A stretch of DNA of 64,000 bases, from NCBI GenBank assembly GCA_035463475.1, contig DATHTE010000123.1, positions 155,959 to 219,958 on the forward strand. The letters run 5' to 3'. A model generated the notes under the pieces. It was not told where the DNA came from. It saw nothing but the letters and a program-made list of their open reading frames with translations, and ran no database searches. Positions 34,474 to 43,534 of the stretch are shown here, one piece after another. Source of the stretch: JACPDI01 sp035463475 (lineage in GTDB: Bacteria; Acidobacteriota; Vicinamibacteria; Vicinamibacterales; 2-12-FULL-66-21). The position numbers and the translations under genes are program-made. How positions within the stretch are numbered: position 1 is the first letter of the stretch; every line of letters starts with the position of its first letter.

Positions 34474-37400
34474 ATGACTCCTGACATCACCCTCGCGCAC
34501 TACGGGGACGAGAGCCGCTGGATCGGGCAGGACCTCGTGCCGTTCGAGGTGCCCCTCGGCGTGCCGTTCGTCAATCCGTTCTCGGATAAACAGATGCAGT
34601 TCCGGAGACAGTACAAAGTCACCGGCATGTCGCTCGAGGAAGCGTGCACCGGGATCCTGTTTGGCAACTATCGGCCGTTCATGGACATCCGGGAGGAGAC
34701 CTACAGCCGTTCGGCGCGCACGCGGAAGCTCACCTTCAACCCGTTCACGCGGGAAATGGAGCAGTACGCCGGCTACGCCGGAGAGCTGGGCAAGCTGTCG
34801 GCCAGAGGCATGGCCGGGATGATGGTCGCCATGCTCGGCATGGTCACGTGGGACATCACAGAGGAACCCCGCGCCGATCCGAATGTCGTCTCGTTCCTGT
34901 TCAAGACGACCAACCGGTTGTTCTCGGGGCATTTCAGGATCCGCGTGCTCGCGGTGGACGACGGCGTCATCGTGGACGACGACTGGACGACCGCAGGTGG
35001 CAGCGACATGCGCACGAGCTTCCTGCCGATGGCCAACCTTGTGCTGTTGACTCATCCCCTCGGGTTCAATCACATCGTCCGGCAGATGGTGGAAGAACTG
35101 AAGCGCGCCCACGCGGCGGGCGTCCCGTACCGTGGCGAGATTGGCGCGCCGTCGGTTGACCAGACGACGCCTGGAGCGTCGGTCGAGGAGCGTCGTATGG
35201 CGGGCAAACTGGACGTCACCAGGTTCGTGGTGCTCGGCGAGTCTCTCGCGTCGGGGCTGGTCAATTTCAGCCTGATCGACATCGATCAACGCGAGAGCTT
35301 CCCGGCGCTCGTGGCGCGGCAGATGGGGGCCGCGTTCCCGCTCCCGCAGCTTCAGGCCCCTGGGCTGGGCGTGCCGCACGGGTTTCCGCGCGTGCCCGTG
35401 CAGGTTCCGATCGACATGCAGACCACCGTGCTGGCGGAGTTCCCCCCGAAACAGCCGCCGGCGAACCTGTCGGTTCCGGGTCTGATGGTGGAAGACGTCG
35501 TCTCGGGGCGCCCGCGAATGCCCGTCGTGCACCGGCACGACGCCCGGCAGACGGCGATCAACTTCGTGTTCGGCATGCCGGAGCTGCTCGGCGGTGGCGC
35601 GGGTCTGCCCACTCTGCTGGAGATCGCGATCTCGCGGCGCCCGACTGTGACGCTGGTCGCGCTGGGCGCGGCTGAAGTGCTCGACGCGGCGACGGCCGGG
35701 GATCCTGCGCGGCTGCCGGATCCGGCCGCCTTCGGCGCGATGTACCGGCAGGTGGTCGGCGCGCTTGCGGCGGCTCGCACCGCCGTGATCGCGGCGACCA
35801 TACCCGACCCGATCGACACCGCGTACTTCTCATCGCTCGACGCCGCGTCGCACGTGCTCAAGATGCCCGCGCCGATCCTCGCCAGCGCGTACGGGTTGCG
35901 CCCCGACGATCGACTGACGCCGAACGGACTCATCGAGATCGGCTGCCAGATGGGCGCGCGCAAGATGGGGCCGCTCCCGTCCGGCGCCGTCGTCCCGGGG
36001 CAGGCCGTCGCGGCGATCCGCGCCGCGGTCGCGGCGCTCAACAAGGAGATCGCCGCCGCCGCGTCCGAGCACGGTGCTGTCCTCTTCGAACTCGACGCGG
36101 TGATGCGCCGGATCGCGTCCGAAGGCCTGCGCGCCGGCTCCCGCAACCTCACGAACGAATTCCTGGGGGGCGTGTACTCGTTGAACGGCTACACGCCGGG
36201 ACACACGGGGCAGGCCGCGATCGCGAACGCGCTTATCGCGGTACTGAACGCGACCTACGCCGCGAACATCACGCCCGTGGACCTCACGGTGATTGCTGAA
36301 AGCGACCCGGTGGCCGATTACCGCCAGCCGCAGGGGGCCGAGTTCTCGATGGAGGATCTCGCCGCCGCGGCGGCGCAGGCGGCGCCCGCGGCGCAGTCGC
36401 CGGATGACCCGCAAGAGCGGTCCAACCGTCCGGCGCCGCGCCACGCGCCGAGGAAAGCGGCGAAGAACCCTGGCGCGGCCCTGCCGCTCCGCCTGCCGGA
36501 GGGGCTCGAGCAGGAGCTCGAACTCGTCGCCGACGCGAGCTACTTCGGCGACGCGCTGCGTCCCGTCCACACCACCGATCCGGAGGAGGCTTTCTACGGC
36601 CTGACCGGCAACCTCCTGTTCGGCGGCCTGGCGCTCACGGATTCACGACTGCACGGAACGTTGCGCATCAAGTTTTCCGAGCCGAAGGACCACGTGACCC
36701 ACTTCGAGGTCACGATCGGCGAGGGGCTGCGTGGAGAAGACGGTCGCCTCGAGGCGCCGCAGTTCTACAAGCTGCCGAACGTCATGCAGCAGCTGCTCCC
36801 GCCGCCCGGCACGACGGCGATCTCCGGCGACCTGGACCTCTCGGCCGGCTTCGTGTCGAACGTGAAGAGCGCCTTCATGTTCCAGAACTCGGCGCTCTTC
36901 GCGCTGGTGCAGGTGAACCCGTCCTTCCCGAAGGTGCCGGTGCAGTTCCCCGGCGAGTACGGCACCGCCACGGTGAAATTCGAGCCGCGCGCGGACGGCA
37001 AGCTCGATTTCACCTTCCAGGGAACAACGTTCGTGCCGTTGAGCATCATCGGCGCGCCGGCGCGCTTCCCGCTGCCGTTCTTCACGCCGCAGTTCGACTT
37101 CGCCAGCATTCCGTCAAACGGCACTGCGCTCCATCCGCACCTGCGCCTCAGCACCAGGCCGGTCGAGGACGGTGCGGCTGCCGACGCGCCCGAGATTCCG
37201 GCCGGCACCGTGCGCGAGTTCGTCGCCTCGGCGCACAACAACTCGTTCGGCGATGACTTCTCGCTGAATGTCCCGGATCTCGGCGGGCCGGCCGCGGGGC
37301 GGTCGCACCTGATGGGGCGCGTGAACATTCAGTTCGGGCCGCGGTTCGACGGCAAGGTGCCGTTCGTCGTCTCGGTCATGCCCCCCGGAGGGCAGCTCGC

Positions 37401-38250
37401 GGACCTGCCGCAGTCGCCGTTCGCGCAGGCGTTCAAGCACCGGATACCCGACGGTCTGTACGGCCACAACGAGCTGCTGAACTTTCCCAAGCAGACGTAC
37501 CACATGGACACCATCTCGTTCCTGGCCGATCCGCTGGATATCGCGCACGGCATCGTCGATCTCAAGACCGGGCGCGTCATCGGGGACCTGCTGCTGCGCG
37601 GCATGATCACCACCAACTGGCTGCTCGCGATGGTGATGCTCGAGGACCGGACCCCGCGCGCCACGTTTCAGTTCCGCGGTCCCGCGTCGTTCGAGCGCGG
37701 CCCGGGCGGACAACTCGTGTTCCGCTACAACGGCGCGCTCCAGATACCGTTCCCGGAGGGGTTCCGGTTCCCGAGGCCGGATCTCCAGAGCACGTACAGC
37801 GTCGGCGCGAACTCGAAGCTCGAGCCGTTCCTCCGGCTCCAGGCGATGAGCGTGGAACCGGAGCCGGGCCGGAGCGTGTCCGGCGGTGCGTCACACGTCA
37901 AGGCGTCGTGCGGCGACGAGTTCTCGTATCGCTACGCCGTCACCGACGGATCGGACCGCTCGACGTTCGAGTACACGAACCACACGCACGGCGGGACGTT
38001 CACGATGAAGGCGCTGGCCTGGGTGGGCTTCCTCAACTCGCGGTCCGCTCGCGCGAAGGCGGGAGAGTTCGACACCGTGACCTTCACCGGCTTCGGCACA
38101 TGGAGCGGGGACGCTTCCGGCGCGTCCCACGTGGCCGCAGTGCAGGTCTGCACCTCGAAGTCGCACCCATATGTCAGCGTGCTGATCGACGCCGGGATGA
38201 CGTCGAACGTCAACACGAAGCCGATGGATATCGAGGTGACGCTGCCGTAG
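34474..38250 (+). CDS. Very large multidomain protein with SGNH/GDSL-like core and duplicated beta domains
   Basis: The 1258-residue product has no signal peptide or membrane helix. Residues 1-235 are an unrecognised alpha/beta domain. Residues about 245-600 resemble SGNH/GDSL hydrolases: block I is VVLGESLASG with candidate nucleophile Ser257, and block V is SLNGYTPGHTGQAAIANAL with His577. The usual block V Asp and block III Asn are not conserved, so activity is uncertain. After an Ala/Pro-rich linker (about 620-680) come two related beta-rich domains (starting SYFGDAL and NSFGDDF, each ending in a P-x-L-R-L motif), then a C-terminal domain (FEYTNHTHGGTF, DTVTFTGFGTWSGD). I do not recognise the full architecture. 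It could be a large lipid- or polymer-acting protein; function is not assigned. Confidence 0.75.
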   Translation: MTPDITLAHYGDESRWIGQDLVPFEVPLGVPFVNPFSDKQMQFRRQYKVTGMSLEEACTGILFGNYRPFMDIREETYSRSARTRKLTFNPFTREMEQYAGYAGELGKLSARGMAGMMVAMLGMVTWDITEEPRADPNVVSFLFKTTNRLFSGHFRIRVLAVDDGVIVDDDWTTAGGSDMRTSFLPMANLVLLTHPLGFNHIVRQMVEELKRAHAAGVPYRGEIGAPSVDQTTPGASVEERRMAGKLDVTRFVVLGESLASGLVNFSLIDIDQRESFPALVARQMGAAFPLPQLQAPGLGVPHGFPRVPVQVPIDMQTTVLAEFPPKQPPANLSVPGLMVEDVVSGRPRMPVVHRHDARQTAINFVFGMPELLGGGAGLPTLLEIAISRRPTVTLVALGAAEVLDAATAGDPARLPDPAAFGAMYRQVVGALAAARTAVIAATIPDPIDTAYFSSLDAASHVLKMPAPILASAYGLRPDDRLTPNGLIEIGCQMGARKMGPLPSGAVVPGQAVAAIRAAVAALNKEIAAAASEHGAVLFELDAVMRRIASEGLRAGSRNLTNEFLGGVYSLNGYTPGHTGQAAIANALIAVLNATYAANITPVDLTVIAESDPVADYRQPQGAEFSMEDLAAAAAQAAPAAQSPDDPQERSNRPAPRHAPRKAAKNPGAALPLRLPEGLEQELELVADASYFGDALRPVHTTDPEEAFYGLTGNLLFGGLALTDSRLHGTLRIKFSEPKDHVTHFEVTIGEGLRGEDGRLEAPQFYKLPNVMQQLLPPPGTTAISGDLDLSAGFVSNVKSAFMFQNSALFALVQVNPSFPKVPVQFPGEYGTATVKFEPRADGKLDFTFQGTTFVPLSIIGAPARFPLPFFTPQFDFASIPSNGTALHPHLRLSTRPVEDGAAADAPEIPAGTVREFVASAHNNSFGDDFSLNVPDLGGPAAGRSHLMGRVNIQFGPRFDGKVPFVVSVMPPGGQLADLPQSPFAQAFKHRIPDGLYGHNELLNFPKQTYHMDTISFLADPLDIAHGIVDLKTGRVIGDLLLRGMITTNWLLAMVMLEDRTPRATFQFRGPASFERGPGGQLVFRYNGALQIPFPEGFRFPRPDLQSTYSVGANSKLEPFLRLQAMSVEPEPGRSVSGGASHVKASCGDEFSYRYAVTDGSDRSTFEYTNHTHGGTFTMKALAWVGFLNSRSARAKAGEFDTVTFTGFGTWSGDASGASHVAAVQVCTSKSHPYVSVLIDAGMTSNVNTKPMDIEVTLP

Positions 38251-38258
38251 AGGGACGG

Positions 38259-38519
38259 TCACTCGGGGATCCACTCCTTCAGCCAGCTCGCCTCCACGAG
38301 ACCCGCGGAGACGAACGGGTCATTGCGAACGATGTCGGTCGCCTTCTGGACGTCCTGCGTGACGAACTCGATCAGCCCGCCGGACCGGTCCGCGAAGGGA
38401 CCGCCTCGGTACTCCTCGACGTGCGCGGCCTTCCAGTGCTCGACATGAGCAGGCGCAACCAGCTGGACCTGCTTCGGAAACGGGCGCATCAGGTAGAAGT
38501 ACACGAAGCGCTTCGTCAT
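38259..38519 (-). CDS. YCII-related small protein
   Basis: The 86-residue product shows the YCII fold pattern: an N-terminal strand FVYFYLMRPF, a helix HVEHWKAAHVEEY, GGPFADRSGGLIEF, and the C-terminal NDPFVSAGLVEASWLKEWIPE. Members are small dimeric ferredoxin-like proteins of unclear function, sometimes enzymes acting on chlorinated lactones. It converges with the 1258-residue gene, with only 8 nt between stops. Confidence 0.8.
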   Translation of the reverse strand: MTKRFVYFYLMRPFPKQVQLVAPAHVEHWKAAHVEEYRGGPFADRSGGLIEFVTQDVQKATDIVRNDPFVSAGLVEASWLKEWIPE

Positions 38520-38565
38520 GAGGGAAGTGCTCGCGCGCCGGCGCGTCGCGGAACCACTTTACGTC

Positions 38566-39276
38566 TCAATCGAGCGTGACGGTGCCCTTCGGCGTCGCGA
38601 GCCGCGCGATGAGCCTCGGGGCTGGCGCCTGCTTCACCCTCGCGTCGATGCCGAGCGCCTGGAGCGCCGCCTCGACGCCGGTCGGGTCCGGGTGCTCGAT
38701 GTCAAGCGCCTGCAGCTCGCAGCCGCGCGGTGAGTCCTCCGACGGATGACGTGAGCCGCCTGACCATTGGATGAGGAACGGGACCGGATCGACGCCGTTC
38801 GCGCCGAAGGCCTGGACCAGGTTGAGCGTCCGCCAGGAGAGGGTCGTCCCGTCCGGGCGCACCCGCGAACCATCGCGGGGACCGACAACGCCCAGCGCGG
38901 CGGCGCGCGCTTTCGCTGTCGCCGCTTCCAGGTCGGTCGCCGCCGCCGCCCATCCGATCAGCCGCGGCGCCTTCAGCGCCGAAAGCGCGCGCGACCGGTC
39001 CGAAGCTGGTTGCGCGGGATCGGGCGCAATGATCTCCAGGTACTGCCGGCCGCCGAGCGAGAGCAGCGCGTTGCGCGTGCCCCTCCCCGGGTGACTGCCG
39101 CCGCCAGCCGCGCGGATGCCGGTCGTCCGTTCCACCCACGCGATCCCCTGATCGAGATCGGACACTCCGAGCAGCAGGTGATCGACGGCGGTGTGCGCAG
39201 GCATCGGGCTGAATCCGGTGGGGCGCGTGCTCGCACCGAGAAGAAGGAGCGCGGCGGTTACGACCAGTGCCGTCAT
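38566..39276 (-). CDS. Exported VOC/glyoxalase-like domain protein
   Basis: The ATG at 39276 overlaps the stop of the upstream gene (ATGA). The 236-residue product has an N-terminal hydrophobic export segment (LVVTAALLLLGAS) and a glyoxalase-type domain: DHLLLGVSDLDQGIAWVERTTG, then NALLSLGGRQYLEII and later SWRTLNLVQAFG and LQALDIEHPDP. Metal-ligand positions (His in DHLLLG, Glu in YLEII) are present. Substrate unknown. It is coupled to the SnoaL-like gene. Confidence 0.82.
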   Translation of the reverse strand: MTALVVTAALLLLGASTRPTGFSPMPAHTAVDHLLLGVSDLDQGIAWVERTTGIRAAGGGSHPGRGTRNALLSLGGRQYLEIIAPDPAQPASDRSRALSALKAPRLIGWAAAATDLEAATAKARAAALGVVGPRDGSRVRPDGTTLSWRTLNLVQAFGANGVDPVPFLIQWSGGSRHPSEDSPRGCELQALDIEHPDPTGVEAALQALGIDARVKQAPAPRLIARLATPKGTVTLD

Positions 39277-39728
39277 GGCTTCGCCGGCACGCTGGAGTTC
39301 CAGATGTCACGGTGTATCAGCCACCGCCCTTGCTGGCGCTTCCAGACGACGATGTACTTGCCGCGGTCGAGCGAGGCGCCATCCTTCCCGAACATTTCGT
39401 AGCTGCCGCTCTCCCACGCGAGGTTCCCTGCAGACTCGACTTCCCGCGTCACGAGCTTCGCCGACGACACGCCAGACGCGGCGACCGACTGCCACATCTC
39501 CTGGATGGCGTCGCGCCCGCGGATGACGTCGCCGTTGGGTGGAAAGGTCTCGCCGTCCGTGGTGTAGAGCGCCGCCATGCCCGCGGCGTCCGCTTTCTGG
39601 AAAGCCGCCATGAACTTCTCGTTCGTCGCTTCGATGTCCTTGCGCACGCCGGCTGGCTGCGCGCCGGCCCGCGCGACAAAGGCGATGATGACAGCGACGG
39701 CGGCGAGCGTTCCGATCGTGCGAGTCAT
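39273..39728 (-). CDS. Exported SnoaL/DUF4440-like protein
   Basis: The ATG at 39728 has GGAGG upstream; the longer open frame is arginine-rich shadow. The 151-residue product has a signal peptide (IGTLAAVAVIIAFVARAGA) followed by a cystatin-like SnoaL/DUF4440 domain (FMAAFQKADAAGMAALYTTD, then GRDAIQEMWQSV and a terminal WLIHRDIWNSS). These fold into small ligand-binding or catalytic dimers. It is translationally coupled to the VOC gene. Role unknown. Confidence 0.85.
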   Translation of the reverse strand: MTRTIGTLAAVAVIIAFVARAGAQPAGVRKDIEATNEKFMAAFQKADAAGMAALYTTDGETFPPNGDVIRGRDAIQEMWQSVAASGVSSAKLVTREVESAGNLAWESGSYEMFGKDGASLDRGKYIVVWKRQQGRWLIHRDIWNSSVPAKP

Positions 39729-39876
39729 GTCGGTTCCTCCGCTACGGACGATTGCGTTCCGGTTGCAGCGCCAGGTCGGCGGCGATCGGCGCCGATTGGC
39801 GAGGGCTCGTCGAGGACGGTCTGGCGAGCACCAATCCTCGACGATGATGAGACGCGGGCGCCAGCGGCGAGGACGG

Positions 39877-40269
39877 TCAGCGTGCCGTCGTCGTCGCCTT
39901 CGAGAGGATCTCGGCGACCTTGCGAACGTCACTGGCGCCGATGATGATCCGGTTGCCGGTCGCGACGTACGAGAACGTCACGTTCACGTTGGCGTCGGCG
40001 ATGTGGCGGAAGATGTTCGCGGCCATGCCGGGGCGGTCCGGCAGTTCGACGACCGCGACCTCCTCCTCCTTGTGCACGCGAAAGCCGGCGGGTTCGAGCG
40101 CCCGCCGTGTCGCGGCCGCGTCCTTCGTCAGGACGTGCAGCGTGCCGCTGATCTCGGCAAAGCCATCCACGTTGATCCCGGCCTTCCCGATCGTCTCGAG
40201 CGCCTTCGCAAGCGTGCCGGGGCGATCCGTGCCGAGTTCGACGGTGAGATCCTTCATCAACGTCTGCAT
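39877..40269 (-). CDS. Double ACT-domain protein
   Basis: The ATG at 40269 follows GGAGGTCGCC. The 130-residue product consists of two ACT-type halves: VELGTDRPGTLAKALETIGKAG, and ELPDRPGMAANIFRHIADAN with NVTFSYVATGNRIIIG. Such stand-alone ACT proteins bind amino acids and regulate metabolic enzymes or uptake. No linked biosynthetic gene is present, so the ligand is unknown. The 239-nt gap upstream separates it from the divergent permease gene. Confidence 0.88.
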   Translation of the reverse strand: MQTLMKDLTVELGTDRPGTLAKALETIGKAGINVDGFAEISGTLHVLTKDAAATRRALEPAGFRVHKEEEVAVVELPDRPGMAANIFRHIADANVNVTFSYVATGNRIIIGASDVRKVAEILSKATTTAR

Positions 40270-40508
40270 GGCGACCTCCTTCGCCGCGTCGCGCCCATTG
40301 GCAGGCGGACAACGCGGCACCTCCCCGTGTGGGGATGGATTGTAGATCGGAGGCCGACGGCGGTCGCCGCCGATAAAACGGCTGAGTTGCGGCGCCTCCC
40401 TGTGACGTCTATTCTCTCCGCTGCCCGCTCGGAAGAGGTGAGCCGCGCCAACGTCTGGAGCGAACGCATCGTCCAAGACCACGCGGTGTCAACAGAGGAG
40501 GCAGGGCA

Positions 40509-42959
40509 TTGCTTTCCGATCTCTCGAGAGACCTGCGGCATGGCGTGCGGCTGCTGGCGAAGGCCCCCGGCTTCACGATCGCGGCCGTGACGACCTTGGG
40601 GCTGGGCATCGGGGCGAACACGGCCATCTTCAGCCTGGTCCGCGCGGTCTTAATCGAGCCGCTGCCGTACGCTCGGCCGGATCGCCTCGTCGCGATCTGG
40701 GACCGCGCCGACCCGCGCGGCACCACGCACCTGTCAGTGCGCGAAGTCGTGGCATACGGCGAGCGGGCCGCGAGTCTCGAGGAGGTGGGCGGGTACACGG
40801 AGTCCAACGCGAATCTGACCGGGGAAGAAGACCCGGAGCGCGTCCGCGCGGGATACGTCACGGCCAATCTGTTCGACACGCTGGGTGTTCTGCCGATGCT
40901 GGGTCGATCGTTTGCGGCCGGCGACGGAGAGCCGGGCGCGGCAGAAGTCGTGATCCTGTCGCACGGGGTGTGGCAGCGCCGATTCGGCGCGAGGAGGAAC
41001 CTGATCGGCCGCGAGATCAGGGTCAATGGCCGCCCGCGGACGGTGATTGGCGTCATGCCGGCCTCGTTCCGACTGCCACTCGACTATCGCGCCGATCGGC
41101 CCACCGAGGTCTGGGTGCCGCTGACGATCGACCGCGCCAGGCCCGGGGCCTGGGGCGACCGGTCCTACTTCGGGATCGGCCGCCTGAAGCCGGGCGTTGA
41201 CCCCGGGGCCGCGACGAGCGAGCTCGCGGTGATCACGGACGGCTGGGTCCAGGCGGGGTTCGAGGGCTTCCGCGGCGGCGTGAGGCGTCGCGACGCCGTG
41301 CCGGTTCAACAGCTGATCACGGGCGCCGTGCGCACCCCGCTGCTCGTCCTGGTCGGGGCAGTTGCCGTCGTGCTCCTGATTGCCTGCGCGAACGTGGTCA
41401 ACCTGCTGCTGGCGAGAACCGACACGCGGCGGCGGGAACTGGCCATCCGCTCGGCGATCGGTGCGGAGCGCCGGCACATCGTCCGGCAGCTCGTGAGCGA
41501 GGCGGCCGTGCTCTCGTTCGCCGGCGCGCTCTGTGGGCTTGCGCTGGCGCGCGCGGCGCTGCAACTGCTCATCCTCGTGCGTCCAGCCAACGTGCCACGC
41601 GCGGACGAAGTCACGCTCGATCCCGGCGTCCTCGCGTTCACGGCGGCGCTGTCGGTCCTTGCGGCGGTCCTCCTCGGCGCGGCGCCCGCGCTGCAGCTGT
41701 CCCGTGCGGACGTGGCCGCGACCCTCAACGAGGGAGGGAGGGGCGGTGCGAGCAGTCGCGCCAGGCGCAGGGCCCGCCGCGCGCTCGTCGTCGTGCAGCT
41801 GGCGTTCTCGGTCGTGCTCGTCATCGGCGCAGGACTGCTCGCGCGGACGCTCGCGGAGTTGTATCGGATCGATCCGGGCTTCGACCCGCGACACGTCCTG
41901 ACCGCGCAGCTGCAGCTGCCGCAGAGCGACTATCCCGGCGACGATCGCGTCGTCTCGTTCTACCGGCAGCTGACGCGGCGCATCCAGGAACTGCCGGGCG
42001 TCAGGAATGTCGGAGCCGTTCGCGTGGTGCCGCTCGCCCGTCCGATTGGCGACTGGTCCATCACCATCGAGGGGCGGCCGCGGGGGCCGCGCGAAAACCC
42101 GAACGGCGACTTCCAGTGGGTGACGCCGGGCTACTTCGAAGCGATAGGAATGACGCTGCTGCGCGGTCGCCTGCTGACGGACCAGGACAGCGAACGCGCG
42201 CCGCTCGCGGTCGTCGTCAACGCCACGATGGCAGGGCGATACTGGCCGGGAGAGGACGCGCTAGGCAAGCGCTTCCACATGGGTGGAAGCACGGAGATGC
42301 CGCCCGTCACGATTGTCGGGATCGTCCGCGGAACGCGCCACAACGCGGTCGTCGAGTCTCCACGCGCGGAGATGTATCTGCCGCACGCGCAGCTGCCACG
42401 GTCGATCGGTGGGGCGGCCCGAGCGATGGCTCTCGTCGTGAAGACCGACGGCGATCCGCTGCAAATGGTTGGTCCGGTCCGTGAGGCCGTGAAGGCCTTC
42501 GATCGCAACCTGCCGCTGGCCGACATCCTGAGCATGGAGCAGATCACGGCAGCCGCGCTGTCCACGCCGCGCTTCGCCGCACTGCTCCTGGGACTCTTCG
42601 CCTTGCTGGCGCTCTCGCTCGCGGCCGTCGGCATCTACGCCACGATTTCGCTGCTCGTGACCGAGCGGTCCGCGGAGTTCGGCATTCGCATGGCGCTTGG
42701 CGCGGCGCCACGCAGCGTGCTTGGCCTGGTCCTCCGCGAAGGGCTCGCGCTGACGGGAGCGGGCCTCACCGCGGGGCTCCTCGGGGCCGTGATCGTGTCG
42801 CGTTCCCTCGAGTCGCTTCTCTATGGCGTAACGCGGTTCGACCCCGCGACGTTCGCCACGGTGTCCCTCGTCCTGGTCATGGTGGCGCTGGCCGCGTGCT
42901 TCAACCCCGCTCGTCGTGCGGTGGCCGTGGACCCGGTTGTAACGCTGCGACGGGGCTGA
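40509..42959 (+). CDS. ADOP-family duplicated ABC-type permease (MacB/FtsX-like)
   Basis: The start is a TTG at 40509 with GAGGAGG upstream. The 816-residue product has an N-terminal helix (AAVTTLGLGIGANTAIF), a MacB periplasmic domain (VRAGYVTANLFDTLGVLPML, VNGRPRTVIGVMP), three FtsX helices (VLVGAVAVVLLIACANVVNLLLA onward), then a second MacB domain and FtsX set ending ARRAVAVDPVVTLRRG. The duplicated, very long form is characteristic of acidobacteria. No ATPase or PadR partner is adjacent, which is usual for these orphan permeases. Cargo unknown. Confidence 0.9.
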   Translation: MLSDLSRDLRHGVRLLAKAPGFTIAAVTTLGLGIGANTAIFSLVRAVLIEPLPYARPDRLVAIWDRADPRGTTHLSVREVVAYGERAASLEEVGGYTESNANLTGEEDPERVRAGYVTANLFDTLGVLPMLGRSFAAGDGEPGAAEVVILSHGVWQRRFGARRNLIGREIRVNGRPRTVIGVMPASFRLPLDYRADRPTEVWVPLTIDRARPGAWGDRSYFGIGRLKPGVDPGAATSELAVITDGWVQAGFEGFRGGVRRRDAVPVQQLITGAVRTPLLVLVGAVAVVLLIACANVVNLLLARTDTRRRELAIRSAIGAERRHIVRQLVSEAAVLSFAGALCGLALARAALQLLILVRPANVPRADEVTLDPGVLAFTAALSVLAAVLLGAAPALQLSRADVAATLNEGGRGGASSRARRRARRALVVVQLAFSVVLVIGAGLLARTLAELYRIDPGFDPRHVLTAQLQLPQSDYPGDDRVVSFYRQLTRRIQELPGVRNVGAVRVVPLARPIGDWSITIEGRPRGPRENPNGDFQWVTPGYFEAIGMTLLRGRLLTDQDSERAPLAVVVNATMAGRYWPGEDALGKRFHMGGSTEMPPVTIVGIVRGTRHNAVVESPRAEMYLPHAQLPRSIGGAARAMALVVKTDGDPLQMVGPVREAVKAFDRNLPLADILSMEQITAAALSTPRFAALLLGLFALLALSLAAVGIYATISLLVTERSAEFGIRMALGAAPRSVLGLVLREGLALTGAGLTAGLLGAVIVSRSLESLLYGVTRFDPATFATVSLVLVMVALAACFNPARRAVAVDPVVTLRRG

Positions 42960-42968
42960 TCGAGGCGC

Positions 42969-43472
42969 TCAGAGCCGTTGGCCGAACGAACGCCGGGCGC
43001 GGCGCATGACGGCCACCAGGCCGCCGCCGAACAGCAGCAGCGTTGAAGGTTCCGGAACGGGGGCCGCGTCTTCGGACACGAGGTTCCTGACCGTCCATTC
43101 CGGCCGTGCCCCGTGACTCTTCTCCCCTTCGCCGGGCAGCGCCTTCTCAGGCTTGACGGTCTTCGCGAAGAGCACGGCTGGCATCAGGAAAGGCCCGTGG
43201 CGCTCGAGCCTCTCCATGAGGGCGCGGTCGCTCGCGGCCGGGAATGTGAGCGGATTCGCGTTCGGGTCCTCGCCGAACAGCACCTTCTCGCCGGCGAGGC
43301 TGCTGTAGCCGCGACCCATCTCTATTGTCGAGTCGCCGCTGTCGCTGCTGATCGCCACGCTCAGCGTGGAGGAATCCAGAACGGACGGCAACTCATCCAG
43401 CGATTCATCGTGAGAGAGCGGCCGCAGCGCGGTCTCGCCCGTGATGAGCCGGGCTCGGCCGGTGTCGCCTCA
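42969..43472 (-). pseudogene. PEP-CTERM sorting-signal protein lacking its N terminus
   Basis: The C terminus is a textbook PEP-CTERM signal (PVPEPSTLLLFGGGLVAVM then MRRARR). The frame is open back to a stop at 43470-43472, but it has no ATG or GTG, only a TTG at 43391. There is no signal peptide, which a PEP-CTERM protein needs. The sequence before the TTG (GRARLITGETALRPL) still looks coding. The 5' part seems to have been lost at the junction with the adjacent permease gene. Confidence 0.6.
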
Positions 43473-43534
43473 TTTCTTGTCCAGCTCCGCCAGGCGACGC
43501 TGAGCTGCGCGTGCGGCGCATCTCGCTCACGGCT

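Noticed and set aside
33958..35538. 526-codon minus-strand open frame covering the intergenic region and the start of the 1258-residue gene
   Set aside because: His/Arg-rich shadow translation with no recognisable domain; most of it is antisense to a convincing gene.
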